Shown piece after piece: positions 47,954 through 58,295 of a DNA stretch of 64,000 nucleotides (the stretch's first letter is position 1; the number at the start of each line of letters is the position of its first letter). The DNA comes from Euphorbia lathyris (lineage: Eukaryota; Streptophyta; Magnoliopsida; Malpighiales; Euphorbiaceae), in NCBI RefSeq assembly GCF_963576675.1, contig NC_088911.1, positions 82,489,256 to 82,553,255 on the forward strand, given 5' to 3'. Both the position numbers and the translations under genes were made by a program. Below the pieces are notes generated by a model that saw nothing but the letters and a program-made list of their open reading frames with translations, was not told the origin of the DNA and searched no databases.

Positions 47954-50907
47954 ATGGCTTCCGGCAAGAACGAAATCCCTAACATCACCACTCAGCTTGG
48001 CCAAACCTCTAGTAAACCTACTCAAGCTGACCCCGCTGGTTCTTCGAAGCAAATAGAAAGGAATATGATCAAGGTCCATAAAAAGGTCAACAACTTGGAG
48101 GTTCTGAAGTGCAGATGGTTTTCTCCAGGATTCGTCACTTCTGAGAAGCCATTCTGCGACTGGATCGAGAAGAACAATGGACCGGTCTCTTCTCACTCGC
48201 CGGAAAAACATACCCTAGACTGGTAAGAGAGTTTTATTCCAACATGTTTGTTGATGAAGAAGATGCTGACTATTTGGAGACTACAGTCAAAGGTCAAAAA
48301 ATCACCATAACCCCTGCCTATCTAGCTACTTTGCTCGATTTACCAGACGAAGGAATAGAATTTAGGACAACAAAAGAGAAGGTACCAAAGGAGAAGCTCG
48401 ACAAGATCAAGGGGTTCTGCAAACCTAAAGATCATAAAAGTGAAATACCCAGCACATGTATTGGGCAAGAACAGAAGATGGCTCACTACATGCTGACCAA
48501 CTTCATCTTCCCCAAACTCAACTCAGCCTCATCTGCCTCCAATTTTGAACAGTGCTTCATATGGCACATGTTGACCTACACTCCACTTAACATGCCCGTC
48601 TTTCTGGTTGGGGCTCTTCAACGCAGTGGAAAGAAGCTCAGGCTGGGTTCTCTGATCACTAAGATCATTGAGGACAAACAGATTGAGACAATAAATGAAA
48701 CTGACACTTTGGGAAGTGAGATCACATCAGCTCTGCTGGTTGGACTGTTGTACAATCAACTGTTGAAAGGATATGAAGAAGTTGTAGATGCTGAGGAAAA
48801 TGATGAAGTTGAGCTAGAAATTGAGCCTGAAAATGAGCATGAGAAAGAAGTAGAGGCTCCTGCTGAGTCACCTAAGGAAAAGAAGATGAAGAAGAGAAAG
48901 GCCATTGAAACATGCTCCAAAGACATCCAAGCTGTCCCAAAGAAAGTGAGACTAGTGTCTCAAGAAAAAGTTAAAGCTGACAAGGCTAAGGAGAAAGCTG
49001 AGTCGGCAGAGAAGAGAAAGAGGCGAGAAGAGCCTGAGGATGAAGAAGAGGGAACTCCGGAATCCCCTTTGATGAAAAGGAAGAAGGTTAATACCTTAAA
49101 GACAGTTGAAGCTGATCCCCTAGATTGGGTTGTATCCTCCAAAGGTCATGGAACTGACCTAGAAAAGGAAACTGAGAAAGAAATTGAGCAAAGAGCTGAG
49201 AAAGTAAATGTTGAAAAAGAAAGGGAAGCTGAGAAAGAAACTCATGTTGAGGAAAACGTCCATACTGAGCAGGAAGAACATGCTGATGTTGAGCAACCTC
49301 AGGGTGATGTTGAGCAATGAGTTGAGAAAGAAGAAAATGTTGCTGTTGAGGATCATGTTGAGCAACATGAGCATCCAACTATGGTAGAAGATACAGTTGA
49401 TACTGATGAGGAGAACATTGATGCTGACCCTTCTCCTCCCAAGGAACAAAGGTTCAAGCGGCTTAAGAAGAAAGCCCATAAAACTCAAGTTATTGATCTC
49501 CTTGCAGACTCTCCTCCTCAAGATATTGATGCTGAAATGTCCAAAATTCAGTTCAAATATTTCTCTCATGATGCTGAGCTTGAGTCTCCTCCAACGGATC
49601 TTGTGCAAAACCAAGCCTCTGTTACTCATATTGAGGAACAAGCCAAGACTCCGGAGAATCCAAAAACTGCTCAAGATGATACAAATCCTGCTTCAACTTC
49701 ACCCACTCAGGATGAGAAGATCAACATAATTAATCAAACTTCACCTCCAACTCAGCATATTGACACCTCAGCTCCTGCAGATAATCTGCATCAAAGTCCA
49801 GTCACCAATCAGGGTAATCAATCTGGAAAACAGCCAACTCCTCCACCCTCAAGCTCAATTCCAGCCTCTGAGACAAATGCGGCTCAATTCACCTACTTGA
49901 ATGCCACTGAGTCAGGCCGACTCATCATTGCCTCTGCTCAGTCCTTGCTTCAAGAATTGAACCCTCCTCAAGCTGATGCTGCTAGATCTTCTAATACTGA
50001 GTCCTCTCAACTGCCTGGAATCACTCAGCTTCTCAATGAACTAAGAGGACTCAAGGATCTAGTAAGTGTTATGACCACCATTCAAACTCAGCAACCAAGG
50101 CAAGACCAAATAACAAAGTTGACTGAATTGGTTCTCACAATGGTAAACCATCTGAACTCGCTTGAAGGAAAAATCCAACAACCATCAGAAGTTAATCCAA
50201 GGTATGCCACTTTCACTGAACTTCAAGGATATTTTGCTAAGTTAACTGCAGAACTGACCAAATCAAGCGCACCTGGCAATGCTGAGTTTGCCACCTCTGC
50301 TGAACTTCAAGAATGCTTTACCAAGCTTAATGCTGAGCTGACCAGTACGCGTGACTTAGTATCTTCCTCCTCTCAGTGTACAATTGACCAACTGAGTGAA
50401 GCAGTCAACCTACTCAACATCAACAAAGCACAAATGGATGTTGATCCAGTCTCCAACAGTCAACTCTTGAGCTTTTCCCAAGCAATTATGAAGGCAATGC
50501 GCATCAACAATGCCCAACGCATATTTTATGACTCTGCCTTGCTCAAGATGTACCACCAATCTTTTGGTCAGCTCACCAGCTCGCTCACCTGGCTTAGCAA
50601 ATCTCATGAATGCCTGCTCAGCATGATTAGCAGTTCTCTTCGGGTTCCTCGCCATGTCCAAGATGACAGTGTTCCCATAATTGATGGCTTGCGAGAAAGT
50701 ACTAAGAGGCTCCAGCGTTACTCAACTCACCTCTCCTCTCATGCTCGCACTGACACATTCATTTATAAACCCGATGATGGCAAAACGGGGGAGAACAGCC
50801 AAGAGGGAACTCAGAGCCACAGAGGAACTCAGCTTCCAGGTAATGCCTTAGGAAGTAAGGATAAAGGCAAGGGAGTATATCAAGCTGCGGAAAAGAAGAA
50901 GAACTAA
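47954..50907 (+). pseudogene. Extra ORF in env position: plant-transposon-protein domain plus coiled coil
   Basis: About 984 codons between pol and the 3' LTR. It starts MASGKNEIPNITTQ. The first third (KCRWFSPGFVTSEKPF through EFYSNMFVDEED, LLDLPDEG and LITKIIEDKQI) matches the 'putative plant transposon protein' domain found in plant retroelements. It is followed by long Glu/Lys-rich coiled-coil and Gln/Pro/Ser-rich stretches and a C-terminal helical part. No signal peptide or membrane span was seen, so an envelope role is not supported. A frame change near 48210 and a TGA at 49318 break it. Its place is like the env-like ORF of Sireviruses; function unknown. Confidence 0.75.
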
Positions 50908-51355
50908 ATATAGATATAGCTTAGTCAATGTCTAGGACTTAGCATAAGAATCCTTCTTTATATGTTTTTTTTTGTTCGGCTTAATCTATGACAAGTACTA
51001 TTTCCTCAATCTGGCCGATAAAATTGAACAAACAAATTAAGAAGTAAAACATACTCATTATACATTAACACTAAAATACTTATGTAATAAACTGAGTAGC
51101 AACATACCTCTAATATTTTTGAAAACTGACTAAAATCAAATTAGCTTAGATCTTGAAAAATCTAACATTAAATTAAGTCAGTATACACAAATGTCTTAAG
51201 AATAATTCAATTAAATCTTGGAAGGTTTAGAATTAAGTTAAGACAATATGTGCAACCCTTACGGGGGAGTCATTTAAAAAAATATATCAATCATGGGGTA
51301 ACTTATAACTGAGTTCCATAATTATGTATTTTGCCAACATCAAAATGGGGGAGTT
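50778..51355 (+). other. Multiple polypurine-tract-like sites and 3' spacer
   Basis: GGGGGAG words occur at about 50787 (AAAACGGGGGAGAAC, at the end of the extra ORF), 51262 (ACGGGGGAGTC) and 51346 (AAAATGGGGGAGTTT). The last directly abuts the 3' LTR and is the expected primer for plus-strand synthesis. Repeated tracts are a reported trait of Sireviruses. Confidence 0.7.
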
Positions 51356-52493
51356 TGTTGAAACACCTTTCCACAAGATTTTGATTTGACAAAATCATCC
51401 ATGATTAAGAGGCAATTAAATTTAAATGCTTTGATTTAATTGTACTAATGTGTTTGTTCAATATTGAGTGCAAATATATATATATAAAGTTAGACAGGTC
51501 AAAAGTCAACATAAGCCAAAAACTGAGTGGAACTGAACTCAGCATGAAAGAATAGAAGCTGAGTAAAGTAGAACTCAGAATCAGAAGTCTTCTTCAAAAT
51601 TGCCAGAACGAAGCTGACCAAATTAGAAGACTTTCAGAAGTGAATAAACAGAACAGAGCTGACTAAGAAAGAACTCAGCATGAAAGTTGAACATTCGAAG
51701 ATAACGAATGAAGCTGAGTAACAGTCAGGACAGCATGAAGGATCCGTTCACTAAAGGACAAAGTCTGCCGATCTTCTGCACCAATAATTGAAGCCTCGAA
51801 AATACACAGAAGACTAATTCCAAGAATCATGGGTCTATGGATTATTGGTAAAAGACAACTGGCACAAAAAGACAAGTCTGATGCAAGAAGACAAAACCTG
51901 ACGACTGTAGAAAACAGAGGAAGGGAATGGCGGAATAGTCTGAAGCTGACCAGAAGCTGTCTGCTAAAAGAGCCGTTTTGGACTTAACGGCTAAATCATC
52001 TCAAATGATCCAATCTTCAGAAATTCATCTATAAAAGGACAATGATAGTTCTTGGATCATTTGCCGAAGTATCAAAAGAAAAATACAAGAGAGAAAATCT
52101 TGAAAGCACTCAAATACAAAAAGATCTTACACCAACCTTTCTATTCTCTGTGTAAATGCTAGATTGATTGTTTTGTAATCATCTAATGTGTTCTTTAGTT
52201 GAAAAAGAACAAGTGTGTGATCAATAGGAATATGGAGAGTGTTGAGCTGAGTACTTGGTTGTAAGTATTCAGTGGTAGAAAAATCTAAGTGCTGGGTTGT
52301 AGTACTTAGTAGGAGCTGAGTAGACGAATAGAGGACGTACTCTTGCATACTCACTGCCTTGTAAAGGGTTTGTGCTCTACCTTGAAAGAGCTCAGTATTG
52401 GATTGAAAATCCTAGGAGGAACTGGGGACTGGACGTAGGCAGAGAGGCCGAACCAGGATAAGTCGTGCTGAGTAACTTCTAAACTCTTTCTCT

Positions 52494-52534
<41 letters not shown>

Positions 52535-52820
52535 CATGTGTTGCTTGTTGTATTTACTCAGCTTATAAATTGTTAAAACTGAAACTGAGTAAATCCGAGT
52601 GCTAAGTTGGAAGCTGACCTTTCAAGTGTCAATTCCCAACTCTCAAGTCAAGCAGTCTTAGTCAGTTTAGAACTAAAACTGTCTGACTAATCAATCGCCC
52701 GTGCTGACCAACACGCTGAGTTATCAAACTCTTAAAATAACATTAAGTCAGCATAATTAAAAGCGAAAAAGTTACATTAGTTCCTAACCCCCCCTTGGAA
52801 CTAATTACTAGGGACCAACA
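51356..52820 (+). repeat. 3' LTR
   Basis: Complete LTR, TGTTGAAACACC to GGGACCAACA, 1465 bp, with a (TA)n run at about 52496-52530. It is rich in the words CTGAG, CTCAG, CTGAC and GTCAG. Confidence 0.95.
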
Positions 52821-53215
52821 CGAATAAGTAGGGCCACTGGACATCTAGTGTACCAAAAGAGATTTTATGGTACTAAATTCTGCATATGCCCTGGTGGATC
52901 TCAGGTCAATAGTGCTCGTATAGCTGATTTTGCATATTCTTATACCTATTGAAGAGCTTACTATTATACTTTTAAAAATAATTGCAGTGCATTGGCATGT
53001 TTGACTCTTTATAGTTGGTCAATTATCTTAAAATTATCTGATTTCTTTCTTTTGTAGTGATATTATCGAACTACTATGACCTGTCATTTAGTGACATTCT
53101 TCATTGGTGGAAATTTGCTGTCATTCTTAAGGAGCAAGACATATACAGGCTGAAGGAAGTTTTGAAGGGCATATCTGATGTTGAGTTTGTGGCACTACAT
53201 AACAATTTAGTTGAG
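52821..53215 (+). pseudogene. Captured exostosin-family (GT47) gene fragment
   Basis: Exon-like 52824-52950 encodes RISRATGHLVYQKRF, then KFCICPGGSQVNSARIAD, the conserved part of plant exostosin-like glycosyltransferases; it then decays and stops. After an intron-like gap ending TTTCTTTTGTAG, 53058-53215 encodes VILSNYYDLSFSDIL, then KFAVILKEQDIYRLKEVL and VALHNNLVE, with a GTGAAT donor after it. The order and phase match two neighbouring exons of GT47 genes. The intron is kept, so capture was at DNA level. It lies between the retroelement and the CACTA right end. Confidence 0.85.
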
Positions 53216-53455
53216 GTGAATACTTGTCATGCTTGAGAATACTTGTCATGCTCGTAGCAATTAAGTGTAAGTCTAGAGTAGATTAGGTTCAGTCAATTTA
53301 TGGCAGGAATTATATGCTCAAGGCAATACAAATCATGAGTTGTAATCGTGTGAATCATAAGAGTCAAATTTGTATATATATCATATACGAGTTCCCTTCA
53401 ATCCAAATAAATTGACTAATTAAAAAAAATTATTTTTTTTTCAATTTTCATGATT

Positions 53456-53745
53456 AATCACCGACGGAAAATGGTCGGAAATATCCGTCGGAAATATTCA
53501 CCAGCAAAATTGGGGTCGGTAATAGTTGGTCGGTGTTTGAAATTTACCAGCGGAATCTTCCGACCCAATTTTGGTCGGAATAAATCTCCGACGGAAAGAG
53601 ATTTGTGGTTGGTATGCGGTACCAGCGAGCTTTTTACCAGCGGAATACAATCCGCTGCTATTCCGTCGGTAACGTTGATTTCCGACGGAATTTGGCGGAT
53701 CACCGACGGAATATTCCGCTGGTAAAACGCGTTTTTCTTGTAGTG
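53456..53745. repeat. CACTA right subterminal array and terminus
   Basis: At least eight copies, in both directions, of CCGACGGAA or TTCCGTCGG-like words, plus ACCAGCGG repeats, ending ACGCGTTTTTCTTGTAGTG. Such arrays bind the element's own protein in characterised CACTA elements. Confidence 0.85.
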
Positions 53746-53814
53746 ACCACATGAGTGTTGTTCGAAAATGGGTGTAACCACAAGATTTATTTTTGTACTT
53801 TTCCCTAAATATAA

Positions 53815-55056
53815 CTAAATTTAACCAATTAAATCAAAAATTAATTTGCTGAAATGAAACTTTGTATTACATGTAAAAGCTAATTAATTAAATTTTGAAA
53901 AATAAGAAAACAAAATTCAGTATATAAGAAAAAACTGAAACATGTAGTTTACGCAGATAAAATACATTTCTTTTCAAATATTATTGTCCTAATTAATTGG
54001 AACAACAATAATTCCATACATTGAATATTGATATCACAATTCTAAAATGAATATGTAAATCACACTTAAAATAAAACAAAGAACACATGCAAATGACTAA
54101 AAAAATGAATGGAAAGATGTGGAGAGAAATTGAAACATGAAAACCCTTTTAGAATATCCAAAACTATCTTAAAAGCAATTATAATTTTTTTTTTTTTTTT
54201 TTATAAATGACAGCAATAGGATATAATCGATATACCATCATCTCCCGAATTCATTAGTAAAATTTTCATTTAAAGGGCTAAATGCTCATGGAATGCATCT
54301 AAAATAATTCCATAAGTTGAGTCAATCAGTGGATGTTCTCTTCTTTACGCAAAACATAACCATTATTTAACATAGTTGAATAAGGGCAGAAAAATTTAGG
54401 AATTCAAAGAGGGGACGAGAATTAATTGGGGAAGTTTCCAGAAATGAATCAGTTACGGAAACTAAAGATATTCTAATTCCAGAATAATATCAAAATGCCA
54501 TTTGCATAGCAGAATACTTTGTTTTGTGATTGGCGACATCAGCAATAATAGGCAAAAGGCAGCAAAACTCCTTTAGACAAACGAATGTCATCATTTGAAT
54601 CTCTTATAATTAATCCAACACAATTACTCAAGGAAGTATCTTTCTATGAATTTGACAAAATGGGAAGCTGGAGGTAGCCAATAAACTCTAACATTCTAAG
54701 AAACACCAGTTGGATTAGCGTTTCCGTTACAAATATTATCAGAATGCCATTTACAACAAAAAAAGCAAAAATTTGGAACAAAGTAAAGTAATGAAACCAT
54801 AAGGATGCGAAAAAACCCAAGGTGATGCGTGTTGAATAACACCATGTTAACATCCTAATTGAGTCTAATGCTATGCTTTCTCAAATTCGATTGTTCATTG
54901 TTCTAATCAGCCCTAAATCACAATTATAACATTCATAGACATGGTAATAACTGTAATGATCCTCACCCTGCCCATATCAAATAATCAACATATCAAGTTA
55001 CTCGGATTATAATAAATACATAAAAACATGAGTATTGATTGAAAATAATACACATG
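53815..55056. other. Intergenic DNA, no gene seen
   Basis: AT-rich, with an A/T homopolymer run (about 54185-54202). No coding stretch, RNA gene or clear repeat was found. Confidence 0.5.
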
Positions 55057-55986
55057 CAGGGGCGGAGCCAGCCCAGGGCTCGGGGGGCCGGAGCCCCCGG
55101 CCACCGGCTCCGCCCTTGAGTATTTAAAGTTTTGTCCCGGTAGCCCCCCTTAAAATTAGCATAAATTAATTCTATGTAGTATTATTTCAATGTTTAAAGG
55201 TGGATGAGATGGTTAAGGATGGATGCTCTTATTCAAGAGGTCCTAGGTTCAATTCCCCCTAATCTCATTTTATTTTAGAAATTTTTTATTTATTTTAACT
55301 TTACTTTTTCAATAATTATAAAAACATTTTACCATTATTAATTAATTTAAATAGACTCTTTATTTTAGTAACACTTTTGAATTCATTTTTATTATGTCTT
55401 TATCATTAAAAAAATAATTTCTTATTTTTGAGATTCAAATAACTTAGTTTTTATATTAAATTTTCAAATTATGAAAAATATAAAAAATTTAAAAATAAAA
55501 ACTGTAAAAATGCTATAATTTTTTAGAAACTAGCATTGGACTAATAGAAAATTAAATATATTTACTATTTTTATGCTGGACACTTTTAGCAATCACACCG
55601 TCAGACACTTTTAATGTTTTAGCGAACACACCAAAACGATGGTGTGTTCGCTAAAACATTAAAAGTGTCCAACGTGAAAAGAGTGAACATATTTAATTTT
55701 CTATTAATTCAATGCTAGTTTCTAAAAAATTATAACATTTTTACAGTTTTAATGTGTCGACGGTGTGTTCGTTAAAACATTAAAGTGTCCTACGTGAAAA
55801 GAGTAAACAAATTTAATTTTCTATTAGTTAAATGCTAGTTTCTAAAAAATGATAACATTTTTAAAGTTTTAACGCGTTGGAGGCTAAAATTTTTTTCCAA
55901 CCCTAACGGGCTGGACTTTGAAAATTTACCCTCAACTCCACGGCTAAAATTAGCCCCCCCCCCAAATCTAAATTTCTGGCTCCGCC
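55057..55986. mobile_element. hAT-type non-autonomous element
   Basis: Begins CAGGGGCGGAGCCAG; the right end CTGGCTCCGCC is the mirrored terminus lacking its last 4 bases. Flanking 8-mers TACACATG (55049-55056) and AACACATG (55987-55994) agree at 7 of 8. A GC-rich stem (GGGGGCCGGAGCCCCCGG) follows the left end. Inside is a tRNA-like segment (55199-55266) and a set of repeats (55555-55875). No transposase. Confidence 0.8.
55555..55875. repeat. Inverted repeat with one arm duplicated
   Basis: A left arm (about 55540-55632) pairs with 55640-55735 around GGTGTGTTCGCTAAAACATT. A second, shorter copy of the right arm (GGTGTGTTCGTTAAAACATT, about 55760-55870) follows in direct order. It lies inside the hAT element, so it is probably a nested foldback insertion or an internal duplication. 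Confidence 0.7.
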
Positions 55987-56539
55987 AACACATGACAACC
56001 ATTATCAGAAAACTTAGCAATTCTTCAAATTAAACATGAAAAAAGATTTAAAATTTAAAAGTCACATTTCAGTAGTATACCTGTTCGGCGTTCACATAGA
56101 GATTAAAGAAGTTTTCGTAGAAAATGGTTAAAAAGATACTAATAAGAAGAGTAAAAAAAAATCTCAGTTGCTGCTAAATCAAAATCAAAATAGATCAAAA
56201 TTTGCTAGGTGAGAAACAAACATCGGCACAAAGAAATATGTAGTGGGAGATTGTAGCAGTTAAAGAATGAGTAAGAAGAAGCAGTTGAGGAAGATAGAGC
56301 CAAACTGGATTTATAGGCTAATATAAAGGTGGAAAGTAGCAATTGAGACAGAAAGTGAGATTCTGCCGTTGAGACATTTTTGAAGTAGTGTAAAATAAGA
56401 AGAATTGAATAATAAAATCACACAAAAATAATTCAACAAAAAATTCACAAAATGACACATTAGTAAGATGTAAGCAGCTTTAAGTATATAGATAGATTAA
56501 TAATTATTATGTGCGTAAAACACTATACCACATGCCACA

Positions 56540-56580
56540 TTAGAATGAGAACTAGCAGTAAACCCGTGCAATGCACAGAA
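56540..56580 (-). other. Possible Helitron 3' terminus
   Basis: On the minus strand, CTGTGCATTGCACGGGTTTA can fold as a short hairpin and is followed after a few bases by CTAG, the arrangement of plant Helitron 3' ends. No matching 5' end was identified. Confidence 0.35.
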
Positions 56581-56754
56581 TTTGTGATTCTCCAATATAA
56601 AAATTATCATGTCAAAATATTAGTAAATATATAAGTAGGAGTAAGCATTCGAATAGTAATATGTCAAATAAATGAATCCATTTTATATTATTAAAAAAAA
56701 AATTAAAATACAACATTCTAAGTACAAAAACTTTTGTGTTTCTCATTTTAAAGG

Positions 56755-56962
56755 AATTCTAAATTCACATGTTTATTTATTCCAGTTTCATAAAGCGAAT
56801 TATATATCTAATTTTTTTAAAAGGTTTACTTGGTTAAAGTAGAATCAAGCGGGAGAGCAGCTCTCTCGCTTGATTCTACTTTAACCAAGTAAACATTTTT
56901 AAAAAATTAGATATATAATTCGCTTTATGAAACTGGAACAAATAAACATGCGAATTTAGAAT
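56755..56962. repeat. Near-perfect 208-bp palindrome
   Basis: The arm at 56755-56857 is mirrored at 56861-56962 with a 3-base loop (GGGAGAG CAG CTCTCTC). Shared words include TTTACTTGGTTAAAGTAGAA against TTCTACTTTAACCAAGTAAA, and GCGAATTATATATCTAAT against its mirror. Only a few mismatches are visible. A transcript would form a long hairpin. No flanking duplication was recognised. Confidence 0.92.
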
Positions 56963-57348
56963 TATTAATTTCATTTCTTTTTATTTTCCTTTTTGAATTT
57001 ATGCTTCTTACTGTTGCGCGAACCGAACCAAACCAAACCAAACCAAACACCTTTTTAATGTAAATACAATTAGATTATTTAAATGAAGTATACTCATAAA
57101 AATAGTATTTTTCTTTAGCAAATTCTATAAAAACTTGTTAGCACTTCGATAACTATACAATTATATTTAGCGCCAAATCATATCTCCATCCAAAAGAGAG
57201 TTTTAAATATATTTAAAACCAAACTTGCATGATGTTAGAAAAAATGTAGAACACATACAACATGACTCATAATAATAATGTCGAAAAATTATAATTACAA
57301 CAATGTGAAAATAATCACATTGTAAAGAAAATATTTGAACTTCGTTTA

Positions 57349-57898
57349 TAGGGATGGCAACGGGTACTCTATCCGCGGGTACCCGGCACTACCTGACCCT
57401 AATGGGACTACCCGTACCCTGTATAAAAGGGTATGGGATCAAAACCATTACCCGTTAAGGTACTGGGACGGGTATGGGAAGACCCCTTAGGGTACCCAGT
57501 ACCCGTTACCCGTCTTAACTTTTTTATATATTAAAAAATATTATTGTATTTTAGATGTAAGATGTGAGATTTGAACACCAAGCTTTTGTTCTTCAACCAT
57601 TAAGTGATACCACTAAACTACATTATTTTTATTGATTAAGGTTTAATTTGTTCAATTTTTAGATGAATGATTTATTAAATTTAAACTTTGTTAAATTTTT
57701 AATATTTTTTTTTGTTTTATTTATTGATTCTTAACGGGTAAGGGTACCCGCGGGTACCCGTGAATTAAATGGGACGGGTATGAGATGCAAAACATATACC
57801 CGTTAGGGTAATGGGAAGGGTACGGATAATTAAAAAATAAACGGATAAGGGTTTAGGATTGGCACTACCCGCGGGTACCCTACCCGTTGCCATCCCTA
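57349..57898. mobile_element. hAT-type MITE, copy 2
   Basis: The same element as 26-564, very roughly 90% alike by eye, with termini TAGGGATGGCAACGGGTA and its mirror. Flanking 8-mers TTCGTTTA (57341-57348) and TTTGTTTA (57899-57906) agree at 7 of 8. The tRNA-like segment recurs at 57561-57622. Confidence 0.92.
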
Positions 57899-58007
57899 TT
57901 TGTTTATATGACTATAGTTTGTGCGAAGTTCTCTTCGTTATTTGAATGATTTGACCATAAGAAGAATCCAACTAAAGTTAAGGGATAAGATAATAAAATA
58001 AAGCTAG

Positions 58008-58295
58008 AGTTTTTGAGAAATATCAATTTAAACTCCACGTATAAAATAACATCAATGTAGGTTTAATATTTAAAAAAGAGTACCAATTTAGGTTTCGGTT
58101 AAGGAACGTGAGACGTCATTCATATTATTCTGTTAAATTCTGTCAATTGTACGTGGAAAAAGAATCAGAACTTAACGGAATAATATAAATTACATGTAAC
58201 AATTCGCTATCGAGACCTAAATTTATATTTTTTTTAAACATTAAGCATCCACTGGTACTATTTTGTATGTGGAACCTAAATTGATACATCCCAAA
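58008..58295. mobile_element. Foldback MITE, copy 2
   Basis: Diverged copy of 1347-1588: TATCAATTTAAACTCCACGT, GAGTACCAATTTAGGT and, inverted, GAGACCTAAATTTATATT. The centre is longer than in copy 1 (AATCAGAACTTAACGGAATA). Confidence 0.65.

Larger units (their letters stand above)
40370..52820 (+). mobile_element. Sirevirus-like Ty1/copia retrotransposon
   Basis: Order: partial 5' LTR (40370-41080), primer site, gag, protease, integrase, reverse transcriptase with RNase H, an extra ORF, purine tracts, 3' LTR (51356-52820). Integrase before RT makes it Ty1/copia. The large LTRs (1465 bp), the long extra ORF in the env position, the many-knuckle gag and the multiple purine tracts fit the Sirevirus group. 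Pol and gag have stop codons, so this copy is not autonomous. A solo LTR of the same family lies in RT (45038-46414). Confidence 0.92.
37131..53745. mobile_element. CACTA (En/Spm) element carrying host-gene and retroelement DNA
   Basis: The right end, read inward, is CACTACAAGAAAAACGCG, the classic CACTA terminus. Both subterminal regions (37131-37350 and 53456-53745) are packed with short motifs in both directions (CCGACGGAA, CCGCTGGT, GGCGGAA, TTCCGCTG), like the transposase-binding arrays of this superfamily. The left end starts at CGCGTATTACC and lacks its last 16 or so bases. It lies in the right arm of the Pack-MULE; the MULE text resumes at 53746. Excluding the retroelement it is about 4.2 kb. 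No transposase was recognised. Confidence 0.85.
35638..53805. mobile_element. Pack-MULE with long inverted repeats (split by a CACTA)
   Basis: Ends GGGAAAAGTACAAAAATAAA (left) and the inverted TTTATTTTTGTACTTTTCCC (right), with a perfect 9-bp duplication TAAATATAA at 35629-35637 and 53806-53814, diagnostic of Mutator-like elements. The left arm (35638-about 36098) is mirrored by 36777-37130 plus 53746-53805; the two right-arm pieces were separated by the CACTA insertion. Without it the element is about 1.55 kb. Its centre carries a GATA-finger-like fragment. It has no transposase. Confidence 0.92.

Noticed and set aside
49159..49674. Open frame of 171 codons on the minus strand
   Set aside because: Antisense of the Glu/Lys-rich part of the copia extra ORF; Leu/Phe-rich composition is a mirror effect.
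55199..55266. Possible tRNA gene on the plus strand
   Set aside because: Only box-like words; no convincing cloverleaf, and it sits inside a hAT element.
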